DNA from: an uncultured SAR116 cluster alpha proteobacterium
Lineage (GTDB): Bacteria; Pseudomonadota; Alphaproteobacteria; Puniceispirillales; Marisalimonadaceae
Assembly: GCA_902517815.1 (NCBI GenBank)
Contig: CABYED010000012.1
Location: forward strand, 1-53,123
DNA: 53,123 nucleotides
Direction of reading: 5' to 3'
Both the position numbers and the translations under genes were made by a program. This document shows positions 33,423 to 44,352 of the stretch, one piece after another; position 1 is the first letter of the stretch, and each line of letters opens with the position of its first letter. The notes below the pieces were generated by a model. It saw only the letters and a list, made by a program, of their open reading frames with translations. It did no database searches and was not told where the DNA came from.

Positions 33423-35183
33423 ATGACATTAAATTATATAAGTGGAGCAGAGGCTGTAATCAAAGCCTTAGTAGATAACGAAGTTGAGGTAATCTTCGGA
33501 TATCCTGGTGGAGCTGTACTACCTCTCTATGATGCCTTATTTGAAAATAAAAAAATTAAACATATATTAGTTAGGCACGAGCAAGCAGCTGTTCATGCTG
33601 CAGAGGGTTACGCTAGGTCAACAGGCAAAGTCGGATGCGTTCTAGTTACTTCTGGTCCGGGTGCAACTAATGCGATAACTGGATTAACAGATGCATTAAT
33701 GGACTCTATACCAATTATTTGCCTTAGTGGGCAAGTACCTACCCATTTAATTGGTACCGATGCTTTCCAAGAGGCTGATACAACTGGTATTTCAAGACCA
33801 TGTACAAAGCATAATTATTTAGTAAAAGATGCTGATAAATTGTGTGAGATTATTCATAAATCTTTTGAAATTGCTTCTTCAGGAAGGCCTGGCCCAGTTC
33901 TTATTGATCTACCAAAAGATATACAACTATCAAATGTAAAATATGTTAATAAAATTTCTAAAATAAAAAAAAATTATAACAATAATTCTTCAAATATAGA
34001 TGAAAATTTAATTAATAAAGTTGCAACACTATTATTACAGGCAGAACGACCAATTATTTATGGTGGAGGTGGTATAGTTAATTCCGGACCAACTGCATCT
34101 AAACTTTTAACTGAATTAGTAGACACATTAGACTGTCCAGTTACACTTACACTTATGGGTTTAGGTTGTGTCCCAAATACAAATAAAAATTTTTTAGGTA
34201 TGCTTGGTATGCATGGAACATATGAAGCAAACTTAGCTATGCATAATTGTGATGTTATGCTTAATGTAGGAGCACGTTTTGATGATAGGGTAACAGGTAG
34301 ATTAAACGCCTTTTCTCCCAACTCCAAAAAAGTGCACATTGATGTTGATAAATCATCTATTAATAAAGTTGTTTCTGTTGATTATGGTATTGTTGGTGAT
34401 TGTAAAGAAATATTATTAGCATTAGTCCAAGAAATAAAAAAACTTCATAACCAAAAAAAAATCAAATCAAAAACAAAATGGTGGTCTCAAATAAATCATT
34501 GGAAAGATAGAGACTCATTAGGTTTCAAGCAAATTGGAAATAATATTAAACCACAACAAGCTATAAAATCTCTATATGAACAGACTAAAAACTTTGACAC
34601 ATATATTACAACAGAAGTAGGTCAACACCAAATGTGGGCAGCACAATATTTTGGATTTTCTAAACCTAATCATTGGATGACTTCGGGCGGATTAGGTACG
34701 ATGGGGTATGGGCTTCCATCATCTGTTGGTGTCCAAATTGCTCACCCAAAATCTTTGGTTATTGATATTTCAGGAGAAGCTTCCTTTTTGATGAACATGC
34801 AAGAGCTCTCAACAATAGTCCAATATAAATTGCCTATCAAAATATTTATTTTAAATAATGAATGGATGGGCATGGTTAGACAGTGGCAAGAGTTAAACCA
34901 TGGATCTAGGTACAGCGAGAGCTACACAGCATCATTGCCGGACTTTGTAAAATTAGCTGAATCTTTTGGTATATATGGCCTGAGAGTAGATAATATTAAT
35001 AATTTAGAAGCTACTATTGATGAAATGATTAACATTAAAGGGCCGGTGATTGCAGATATTAGAGTAGAAAAAGAGGAAAATTGTTTTCCAATGATACCAT
35101 CTGGAGCTGCGCATAATGAGATGATATTAAGTTCTGATGATAATAATAAAGACACTTCTAATGAAGGTCTTGCACTAGTATAA
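33423..35183 (+). CDS. ilvB: Acetolactate synthase large subunit
   Basis: A thiamine-diphosphate enzyme making acetolactate or acetohydroxybutyrate, the first common step to valine, leucine and isoleucine. The 586 residues have the ThDP-activating Glu in LVRHEQAAVHAAEGYAR, GPGATNAITGLTDALMDS, the FAD-binding middle domain (LGMLGMHGTYEANLAM), and the ThDP/Mg motif DISGEASFLMNMQELST with NNEWMGMVRQWQ. The 3' end adds an Asp/Asn-rich tail. Small subunit and ilvC follow. I saw no attenuator-like leader in the 105 bases upstream. Confidence 0.96.
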   Translation: MTLNYISGAEAVIKALVDNEVEVIFGYPGGAVLPLYDALFENKKIKHILVRHEQAAVHAAEGYARSTGKVGCVLVTSGPGATNAITGLTDALMDSIPIICLSGQVPTHLIGTDAFQEADTTGISRPCTKHNYLVKDADKLCEIIHKSFEIASSGRPGPVLIDLPKDIQLSNVKYVNKISKIKKNYNNNSSNIDENLINKVATLLLQAERPIIYGGGGIVNSGPTASKLLTELVDTLDCPVTLTLMGLGCVPNTNKNFLGMLGMHGTYEANLAMHNCDVMLNVGARFDDRVTGRLNAFSPNSKKVHIDVDKSSINKVVSVDYGIVGDCKEILLALVQEIKKLHNQKKIKSKTKWWSQINHWKDRDSLGFKQIGNNIKPQQAIKSLYEQTKNFDTYITTEVGQHQMWAAQYFGFSKPNHWMTSGGLGTMGYGLPSSVGVQIAHPKSLVIDISGEASFLMNMQELSTIVQYKLPIKIFILNNEWMGMVRQWQELNHGSRYSESYTASLPDFVKLAESFGIYGLRVDNINNLEATIDEMINIKGPVIADIRVEKEENCFPMIPSGAAHNEMILSSDDNNKDTSNEGLALV

Positions 35184-35194
35184 GGTTCGCTAAT

Positions 35195-35746
35195 ATGTCT
35201 GTTTATCAAAAAAATGAAGTTGTAGAAGTTAAAACTTCAAGAACATTATCTTTAGTAGTAGATAATCAACCAGGTACATTAGCCAGAGTGATTGGTCTTT
35301 TCTCAGGAAGAGGTTACAATATAGAAAGTTTAAATGTTACTGAGATAGATGAAATTCGAAATTTATCAAGAATATCACTTGTTACAAGAGGAACATCAAA
35401 TACAATTGAACAGATAAAATCACAATTGTTAAGAATAGTTCCAGTACATATAGTAAGAGATTTAACTCTAGAGGGGCCATTTATAAAAAGTGAACTTGCA
35501 CTTGTTAAACTTGTGGTTAAAGGTGCAAATAGGGTTGAAGCTCTTAGAATTGCTGAGACTTTTCGAGCTAGAACACTTGATGTAACATTATCGAGTTTTG
35601 TTTTTGAACTTACTGGAAAGCCGAGTAAATTAGACGCTTTCATCGATTTAATGCGCTCACTAGGAGATACAGAAGTTTCAAGAACAGGTGTATCTGCTAT
35701 CTCAAGAGGCGATAAAACAGAAACAAAATTACTAGATCAAATATAA
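35195..35746 (+). CDS. ilvN: Acetolactate synthase small (regulatory) subunit
   Basis: Binds branched-chain amino acids and stimulates the large subunit. The 183 residues have an N-terminal ACT domain (LSLVVDNQPGTLARVIGLFS, then GRGYNIESLNVTEID) and the IlvH-type C-terminal domain (ELALVKLVVKGANRVEALRI, FVFELTGKPSKLDAFIDLM). It belongs to the ~160-180 residue IlvH/IlvN class with a full second domain. It starts 11 bases after ilvB. Confidence 0.95.
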   Translation: MSVYQKNEVVEVKTSRTLSLVVDNQPGTLARVIGLFSGRGYNIESLNVTEIDEIRNLSRISLVTRGTSNTIEQIKSQLLRIVPVHIVRDLTLEGPFIKSELALVKLVVKGANRVEALRIAETFRARTLDVTLSSFVFELTGKPSKLDAFIDLMRSLGDTEVSRTGVSAISRGDKTETKLLDQI

Positions 35747-35815
35747 CATTCCTGTTAATAAGAACAAATCTTATAATTAAATCGCAATAATTAATTGAAA
35801 TACAAGGAGTTTTAA

Positions 35816-36835
<1,020 letters not shown>

Positions 36836-36900
36836 TATTTATTAATTCTTTGATTTAAGTTATTAGTTTGAATATGAGTTTGTGAATTATTTCATATTAA

Positions 36901-37971
<1,071 letters not shown>

Positions 37972-38002
37972 TACTAAAAAAAATGATTATGAGTGAAAAA
38001 AG

Positions 38003-38938
38003 ATGGTTTCAGGTAAGCCGTCAAATTTAAAATCTTTTAAAAATAGTAAAAAATCTAATTTTATTTTGGTATTCTTATGCCTAATTTTAGTGTTTCTTGG
38101 AAAGTTAGATCTTATTGCTATAAGGAATATTAAGGCTTTTCTTTCTGATTTTCTAGAACCCGTCACATTTGCTCTGAATAAACCAGTCAAAGAAATAGCT
38201 GGAGTATTTGAAGATGTAAAATCCGCCGGTTCACTTAGGGAAGAAAATATTAGACTTAAAAGTGAGATTAGAAAACTTAGAGTGATTAACAGTAAAGCGT
38301 CTAGTCAAGAGTTTGAAATGTTAGAACTCAGACAATTACTTAAAGTTTTACCTGATAAAAAAAATAATATTATTACTGCAAGAGGGATAACAGCACCTGG
38401 AGGTGTCTTTGCTAATACAGTATTGATAAATGCAGGTGAAGATTATGGCATTAAAGTTGGACAACCAGCCATATCCTCTCTTGGTTTGGTTGGATATGTA
38501 GTTAATGTAGGATTAAAGACAAGCAGAATTTTATTACTAATAGATATTAATTCTATGATACCTATATATCTAACCAACAGTAATTGGCCTGCAGTTGCTC
38601 AAGGACAGAATGGAAAATTATTAAAATTAAAATTTTTATCTTCGAAAGCTGAACCAATAGAAGGAGAAGTTGTTCAAACATCTGGACATGGAAATAGATT
38701 GCCTGCAGGTATAAATGTAGGGAAAATTGTAAAAAGTTTTTCAGGGAAATATTATATTAAACCAACCGTTGATTTTCACAGGCTTACTTATATTTCTATA
38801 ATTACTAATAAAATCTTCCAACCTTTTCTTTCCAAAACTTTTGATGGCTTCGCGCCATTACAAAAACCTGAATCATCCATAAATTTGAAAGGTTTAAATT
38901 TAAGTGGGAAAAGAGTAATTGAAAGTAATGACAATTGA
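38003..38938 (+). CDS. mreC: Cell-shape protein MreC
   Basis: MreC is a periplasmic scaffold linking MreB with the PBP2-RodA synthase. The 311 residues have a basic cytoplasmic N-terminus, one membrane helix (about 15-33; FILVFLCLILVFLGKLDLIA), a coiled-coil (about 75-110; LREENIRLKSEIRKLRV) and the two beta domains with ARGITAPGGVFANTVLINAG, GQPAISSLGLVGYVVNVG and VVQTSGHGNRLPAGINVGKI. Its TGA stop overlaps the mreD start. Confidence 0.95.
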   Translation: MVSGKPSNLKSFKNSKKSNFILVFLCLILVFLGKLDLIAIRNIKAFLSDFLEPVTFALNKPVKEIAGVFEDVKSAGSLREENIRLKSEIRKLRVINSKASSQEFEMLELRQLLKVLPDKKNNIITARGITAPGGVFANTVLINAGEDYGIKVGQPAISSLGLVGYVVNVGLKTSRILLLIDINSMIPIYLTNSNWPAVAQGQNGKLLKLKFLSSKAEPIEGEVVQTSGHGNRLPAGINVGKIVKSFSGKYYIKPTVDFHRLTYISIITNKIFQPFLSKTFDGFAPLQKPESSINLKGLNLSGKRVIESNDN

Positions 38939-39459
38939 TAAAACACAACAAATTTTTTGACTATTTTTATAAATTTTCATTAAGTGCATTATTTTTTGCT
39001 TTTCTATTTTGTATATTAAACTTACAAACATCCTTAAGTTTTTTTTCAATGTTTGAAATTTCAACTCCAAGTTTGATATCAATAACTATTTATTTGTTTA
39101 TAGTAAGATTAAATATAAATCCATCGAATATAACTTTGTTATTAATCGGTTTTTTGCACGACATAATGATTGGAAATAATATTGGAACTACTTCAATCTT
39201 TCTACTCTTATTTAAATATTTTACATATAGTTTAATTTTGGAAAAGGTTAACAAAAAAAACCAAGAAGATTGGATCTACTTTACAATAATTTTTATTTTT
39301 TCATTTGGTATTGTTTTTTTATTTTATTTGGTAATAAATTTTTCTATACCTGAATTAAGTCCTATATTTTTTCATGTAGGAATTACTCTAATACTTTTCC
39401 CTATTATAAATATTAGTATAAATTTTTTTAGTTTTATATCACGATTACTTAAAAGTTAA
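38935..39459 (+). CDS. mreD: Rod-shape membrane protein MreD
   Basis: A small integral membrane protein of the elongasome. The 174 residues have about five or six hydrophobic segments and weak sequence conservation, typical of MreD; LLIGFLHDIMIGNNIGTTSIF corresponds to the family's best conserved stretch (G-x-x-x-D...G-x-x). The start is TTG at 38935, overlapping the mreC stop by four bases; the ATG at 38928 is out of frame. Position between mreC and mrdA supports the call more than the sequence does. Confidence 0.83.
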   Translation: MIKHNKFFDYFYKFSLSALFFAFLFCILNLQTSLSFFSMFEISTPSLISITIYLFIVRLNINPSNITLLLIGFLHDIMIGNNIGTTSIFLLLFKYFTYSLILEKVNKKNQEDWIYFTIIFIFSFGIVFLFYLVINFSIPELSPIFFHVGITLILFPIINISINFFSFISRLLKS

Positions 39460-39462
39460 CCA

Positions 39463-41394
39463 ATGAAAAATAAAAGTCAAAAATATTTGGAAAATGTAAT
39501 CTCAAAAAGATTTTTTTTATTATCAATCTTAAAGGGAGTTGTAGTTGGTGCAATAGGTTGGAGATTTTTTGACTTGCAGATGATTGAAAACAGAAAATAT
39601 GAGAAACTTTCAGACGAAAATCAATTTAATTTTTACATGATAGCCCCTGAAAGGGGACGAATATTAGATCGCAAAATGAGATTACTTGCAGGTAATATGG
39701 ATGGATTTTCTTTAGTACTTAAATGGAATAAAAATATAAATGTAGATAATGTAATAAAAAAAATTTTAAAAATTGTTAATATCAGTAAGAAAGATTTAAA
39801 TAATTTTTATGATGAAATTAAATCTGATAAAAAAGTATTTGCAAAAGAGATTTTGATAACTAAAAAGTTATCACAAAAAGACGTTTCAAAATTAGCTGTT
39901 AGAAGTATTGAATTTCCAGAAGTTAACTTTTTAATGACTAAGAAAAGAGTTTATCCACAAGGTATCTTAGTAGGTCACATCACAGGATATGTTGGACCAT
40001 ATTCTAAAAAAGATACTAAAATAAAATTAAAATCAAATACTGCTTGGTTTGAAATTGGAAAAACAGGTCTTGAAAAATATTTCGATAACGATTTAAGAGG
40101 AACGTTTGGTAGAAAAAGAGATGAAGTAACATCTAAAGGTCATATTGTTGCATCACAAGTTTATGAAAACACAATATCAGGAAATGATATACAAACATCG
40201 TTAGATATGGAACTTCAAGCATTCGCAGTTGAAAGATTTGAAAAAGGTAGCAATACCCTAGTTTCTATACATGATGATAATGTAAAGAAACAAATTGAAA
40301 AGTTAAAAAACATTAGTTACGTAAATCAAGATTATGTTTACAAGGATAAGAAAAATAGAATTGTAAACCCTCAATCTGGTTCGCTAATTGTAATGGATAT
40401 CGAAAATGGAGAAGTTATATGTTGTGTGTCTTCCCCAGGCTATGATCCTAATATTTTTTCAAACGATTTAGAAATTGATGTTTGGAATAATCTTAAAAAC
40501 AATTCTAGAGCACCTCTTTTAAATAGAAGTATGTCCGGTGTTTATCCACCAGGCTCAACAATAAAAATGGCAGTTGCCTTAGCAGCTTTAGAAAATGGTA
40601 TAATTGATTACAATACTAAATTTTATTGTGATGGTGCAAAAAAATTAGGAGAGAGTACATTTCATTGTTGGGCAAAAGATGGTCATGGAAAATTAAATTT
40701 AATTGAAGCAATTGAACAATCATGCGATGTGTATTTTTATGAATTAGGTTTAAAGGTTGGAATTGATAAAATAGCATTGATGATGAAAAGATTAGGCTTA
40801 GGTCAATATTATAATATTGAAATTAATGATAAGTCTAAAGGTGTTGTTCCAAATATTGAATGGAAGCTTAAACGTGATGGGTTGCAGTGGTCAATGGGTG
40901 AAACATTAAATGCTTCTATTGGTCAAGGCTACTTACTTACTACTCCTCTACAGTTAACTACAATGATTGCAAGAATAGCCAATGGTAAATTTTCTGTCAC
41001 CCCAACATTGTTGATGAACCAAAATAAAAATAAATTTGAAGCTTTAAAAATAAATCCTCAACATATAGGTTTTATTAAAAAATCTATGGAAAGGGTAGTT
41101 AAAGGAAATAATGGAACGGCAAGAAATTATCAAATTGGTTCAAAAAAAATTGAAATGGCAGGAAAAACTGGAACAGTGCAAGTTGTAAGAATATCTGAAG
41201 CTGAGAGAGAAAAGGGTTTAATTAAAAATGAGGATAGACCTTGGAAAAAAAGAGATCATGCATTGTTTGTCGGATATGCACCTGCTTCAAAACCAAAATA
41301 TGCTATAACGGTGGTAGTAGAACATGGAGGAAGTGGTTCATCTGTAGCTGCTCCAATAGCAAGAGATGTTTTTAAATATATTTTTAAAGTTTAA
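39463..41394 (+). CDS. mrdA: Penicillin-binding protein 2 (peptidoglycan transpeptidase)
   Basis: PBP2 cross-links the lateral wall with RodA. The 643 residues have an N-terminal membrane anchor (about 18-35), the dimerisation/pedestal domain with APERGRILDRKMRLLAGN and YPQGILVGHITGYVG, then the transpeptidase. Its SxxK serine lies in YPPGSTIKMAVALAALENG, the SxD motif in EQSCDVYFYELG, and KTGT in EMAGKTGTVQVV. All active-site motifs are intact. It lies three bases after mreD and 13 before rodA. Confidence 0.97.
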   Translation: MKNKSQKYLENVISKRFFLLSILKGVVVGAIGWRFFDLQMIENRKYEKLSDENQFNFYMIAPERGRILDRKMRLLAGNMDGFSLVLKWNKNINVDNVIKKILKIVNISKKDLNNFYDEIKSDKKVFAKEILITKKLSQKDVSKLAVRSIEFPEVNFLMTKKRVYPQGILVGHITGYVGPYSKKDTKIKLKSNTAWFEIGKTGLEKYFDNDLRGTFGRKRDEVTSKGHIVASQVYENTISGNDIQTSLDMELQAFAVERFEKGSNTLVSIHDDNVKKQIEKLKNISYVNQDYVYKDKKNRIVNPQSGSLIVMDIENGEVICCVSSPGYDPNIFSNDLEIDVWNNLKNNSRAPLLNRSMSGVYPPGSTIKMAVALAALENGIIDYNTKFYCDGAKKLGESTFHCWAKDGHGKLNLIEAIEQSCDVYFYELGLKVGIDKIALMMKRLGLGQYYNIEINDKSKGVVPNIEWKLKRDGLQWSMGETLNASIGQGYLLTTPLQLTTMIARIANGKFSVTPTLLMNQNKNKFEALKINPQHIGFIKKSMERVVKGNNGTARNYQIGSKKIEMAGKTGTVQVVRISEAEREKGLIKNEDRPWKKRDHALFVGYAPASKPKYAITVVVEHGGSGSSVAAPIARDVFKYIFKV

Positions 41395-41407
41395 AGTGGT
41401 TAATTAG

Positions 41408-42535
41408 ATGAATTATAAATTAAATAAATTTTCTGAAGAAACTTTTGGATCTTTATTTTTCTCGAAATTATCTAAATTAAATTTTTTTATAATTACAAGT
41501 TTAATTTTGCTTGGACTGGTAGGAGTTGCATCTTTATACTCTGCTGCAGGTGGAAACTGGGATCCTTGGGCCAATAACCATTTAATAAGATTAATATTTG
41601 GAATTTTCTTAATGTTAATTTTAGCTTTTTTACCTCATAAGATATTTTTAAAGTTGAGTGTTATATCATTTATTATTGGAATACTTAGCTTAATCTTAGT
41701 CAAATTTATCGGTACAGGAAATGTTCAAAGATGGATCACAATAGGAGGAATTAATTTTCAACCTTCTGAAGCCATGAAACTGGCTTTGATCCTAATTTTA
41801 GCTAGGTATTTTGATCATATTTCAAGAATTGAGCTAGATAAACTTAAAACTTATTTCCTTCCTATTTTTCTTATTTTTTTACCTGGTTTTTTAGTAATTT
41901 CTCAGCCAGATTTAGGAACAGGATTGACAATAATTGTGCTAGGGCTAGCAATATTATTCTTTGTAGGAATTTCAATGAAATTCATAATATTATGCTTTAT
42001 TCTTTTAGCTTCCTCAATTCCTTTAATCTGGAATCAACTCTATGATTATCAAAAGGATAGAATTTTAGTCTTTCTAAATCCTGAAATTGATAGTTTAGGA
42101 AGTGGATACCAAATAATACAGTCAAAAATTGCAATTGGTTCTGGTGGATTTTTTGGAAAAGGTTATCTCTTAGGAAGCCAAAGTAGATTAAATTACTTAC
42201 CTGAAAAACATACAGATTTTATTTTTACATTGATTTCAGAAGAGCTTGGATTTTTAGGATCAATCTCTATTATATTAATATTTTGTATCTTAATTACTTC
42301 TATTATTAAAATCTCTTTTAGAGTTAAATCTTTGTTTTCAAAAATAGTTACATTCGGAATAGGGTTTTTGTTATTTCTATACTTAAGTTTAAACATTGGA
42401 ATGGTATGTGGATTACTCCCTGTTGTAGGAGCACCACTGCCATTGATAAGTTATGGAGGTACTTCATTATTAACTGTTTTAATTGCGTCAGGTATAGTAT
42501 TAAGTATTGATATTCATGATAAAGAAATTGTTTGA
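41408..42535 (+). CDS. rodA: SEDS peptidoglycan glycosyltransferase RodA
   Basis: RodA polymerises lipid II into glycan strands for the elongasome. The 375 residues contain about ten membrane segments. Family motifs are GVASLYSAAGG, GGINFQPSEAMKLALILILA, SQPDLGTGLTIIVLGL, GKGYLLGSQSRLNYLPEKHT with DFIFTLISEELGF, and LPLISYGGTSLL. The Asp of LPEKHTDFIF is the residue known to be essential. It is the last core gene of the rod-shape operon. Confidence 0.96.
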   Translation: MNYKLNKFSEETFGSLFFSKLSKLNFFIITSLILLGLVGVASLYSAAGGNWDPWANNHLIRLIFGIFLMLILAFLPHKIFLKLSVISFIIGILSLILVKFIGTGNVQRWITIGGINFQPSEAMKLALILILARYFDHISRIELDKLKTYFLPIFLIFLPGFLVISQPDLGTGLTIIVLGLAILFFVGISMKFIILCFILLASSIPLIWNQLYDYQKDRILVFLNPEIDSLGSGYQIIQSKIAIGSGGFFGKGYLLGSQSRLNYLPEKHTDFIFTLISEELGFLGSISIILIFCILITSIIKISFRVKSLFSKIVTFGIGFLLFLYLSLNIGMVCGLLPVVGAPLPLISYGGTSLLTVLIASGIVLSIDIHDKEIV

Positions 42536-42564
42536 TATAGTAATAAATATTATTGAGGTTAAGT

Positions 42565-43536
42565 ATGTTTAGATTCTTCAAACTAAAAAAATGGTTTTTA
42601 TGGTCTTGGTTAGGCTCTTTAATAATATTATCATCTTTATGGGTTCAGGTTAAAATTGACGTTAAAATTAACGAATGGTTTGGTGAATTTTATGATATGA
42701 TTCAAAAGGCCCTTTCAAAGCCAAATTCTATTACAATGCAAGAATATTGGGATAGCTTATTTTCATTTATTTCATTGGCAGGCCTTTATGTTTCGGTATA
42801 TGTTATAATGATTTTTTTTACTGCACATTATCTATTTAGATGGCGAACGGCAATGGTTGAGTGGTATCATTCTGTTTATGATAAGGCGTGTAAAATTGAA
42901 GGGGCAGCACAAAGAGTACAAGAAGACACAATTAAGTTCTCACGAATAATGGAATCATTAGGAACAAGTTTAATAGAATCAATTATGGTTCTTATTCAGT
43001 TTATCCCAATCTTATTAGGGTTATCAGTAGGTATCCCAATATATTTTTTTGGAGACTGGGAATATGGATTAATAACTGGTGCTTTGCTATGGACTATTGG
43101 TGGAACAATTTTTTTAATAGGACTTGGATGGGTTTTAAGATTAGTTGGTGTGGAATATGATCTACAAAAAAAAGAAGCGGCATACAGAAAGCTTCTTGTT
43201 ATTGCCGAAGATGATAACACTGTTCGCCCTAAAAATATTGAAGAATTATTTGAAGACGTAAGATCTATACATTTTTTTAGTTTTATTAGATATTTATATT
43301 TTAATATTGGACGAATGGCTTACATGCAGGCTAATGTTTTGTCTGCATATGTTTTTTTAGCTCCAGCTATAGTTGCAGGAGTTGTCACTCTAGGTGTAAT
43401 GCAACAAATAATAAGGGCTTTCGGTAGAGTTGAAGGATCTATGCAATATTTGTTAAGAGCGTGGCCAACAATCATCGAGTTGGCAAGTGTTTTTAGACGT
43501 TTACGAGAATTTGAAAATCGAATTTTAGAAAATTAA
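42565..43536 (+). CDS. SbmA/BacA-like peptide transporter, short form
   Basis: SbmA/BacA proteins import antimicrobial peptides and some antibiotics across the inner membrane by proton-driven transport. I start at ATG 42565, six bases after GAGG, giving 323 residues; the in-frame TTG at 42553 is less likely. VKINEWFGEFYDMIQKALS, HYLFRWRTAMVEWY and IEGAAQRVQEDTIKFSRIME match SbmA closely, and the C-terminal GRVEGSMQYLLRAWPTIIEL continues the match. E. coli SbmA has about 406 residues; the missing ~80 are the first two membrane segments, absent in this subgroup or lost. It follows rodA by 29 bases and is probably co-transcribed. Confidence 0.85.
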   Translation: MFRFFKLKKWFLWSWLGSLIILSSLWVQVKIDVKINEWFGEFYDMIQKALSKPNSITMQEYWDSLFSFISLAGLYVSVYVIMIFFTAHYLFRWRTAMVEWYHSVYDKACKIEGAAQRVQEDTIKFSRIMESLGTSLIESIMVLIQFIPILLGLSVGIPIYFFGDWEYGLITGALLWTIGGTIFLIGLGWVLRLVGVEYDLQKKEAAYRKLLVIAEDDNTVRPKNIEELFEDVRSIHFFSFIRYLYFNIGRMAYMQANVLSAYVFLAPAIVAGVVTLGVMQQIIRAFGRVEGSMQYLLRAWPTIIELASVFRRLREFENRILEN

Positions 43537-43551
43537 CTTCGAGTTATTTTT

Positions 43552-44352
43552 ATGAATAAATTATCTTTTGCAATAGGTATCTTAAGTTGGAAAGGATACG
43601 ATAGTTTAGAAAATTCATTATATTCATATAAAAAATATGGTCTTTCAAATATGACTAATCATAAATTTATTTGTCTACCTGAATATACAGAAGAGGGTAT
43701 TAAAATTGCAGAAAAGTATAATTATAAACCAATATTAATTAATAAAAATTTTGGAATTCTTAAGGGTTTTAAGTTTTTAGCAGAAAAAATGCCTAAAGGT
43801 CCACTTCTACTTTTAGAAAATGATTTAGAATTAATTGAGAGCGAAAAAGAAACATTTTCGCAATTGCAAAAATCAATAAATTTATTGAATGAACACAAAC
43901 TAATCCAAGTTAGATTAAGGAGCAGAATCAATCCAGGAGAGCCCTTTGTAGGATTAGGAAAGTATAAAAATTATTGGTCAGACAATATAATTTCGAGAAC
44001 AAAAAGGTTGTTAAGACCTTTTAAAGCCCGAAGACTTATTGGGACATCTACTTATTATTTTGAAGAACCAGATAAAATTCATCCTGACTTTGTAAAAAAA
44101 ATTTATAAAGGGTTTTATATAGTACCAAGTTCTGTTTTGACATGGGCTAATTTAGCAATATTAGTTGACCGAGATGTTTATTTAGAAACTATAATAAAAA
44201 GAGCGGAACAATCTAACTCCCAAAAATATATTAATGGATTTAAAAACATTGAAATCGAGTTAAATAATTCATGGTGGCGAAATAATGAATTTAAAATTCT
44301 CATTGCTCCAGGATTATTTAAACATAATCGGTTATCATACAGAGGTTACTAA
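43552..44352 (+). CDS. Glycosyltransferase-like protein (GT-A type), unknown acceptor
   Basis: The 266 residues open IGILSWKGYDSLENSLYSYK, the usual start of a GT-A nucleotide-sugar domain (beta strand, loop, helix). NKNFGILKGFKFLAE and GPLLLLENDLELIES follow; ENDLEL would stand in the place of the DxD motif. The C-terminal half (FYIVPSSVLTWANLAILVDR, NNSWWRNNEFKILIAPG, KHNRLSYRGY) I cannot assign. There is no membrane segment. It lies 15 bases after the SbmA-like gene and overlaps the glmU stop by four bases in convergent orientation. Sugar and acceptor cannot be read from the sequence. Confidence 0.62.
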   Translation: MNKLSFAIGILSWKGYDSLENSLYSYKKYGLSNMTNHKFICLPEYTEEGIKIAEKYNYKPILINKNFGILKGFKFLAEKMPKGPLLLLENDLELIESEKETFSQLQKSINLLNEHKLIQVRLRSRINPGEPFVGLGKYKNYWSDNIISRTKRLLRPFKARRLIGTSTYYFEEPDKIHPDFVKKIYKGFYIVPSSVLTWANLAILVDRDVYLETIIKRAEQSNSQKYINGFKNIEIELNNSWWRNNEFKILIAPGLFKHNRLSYRGY

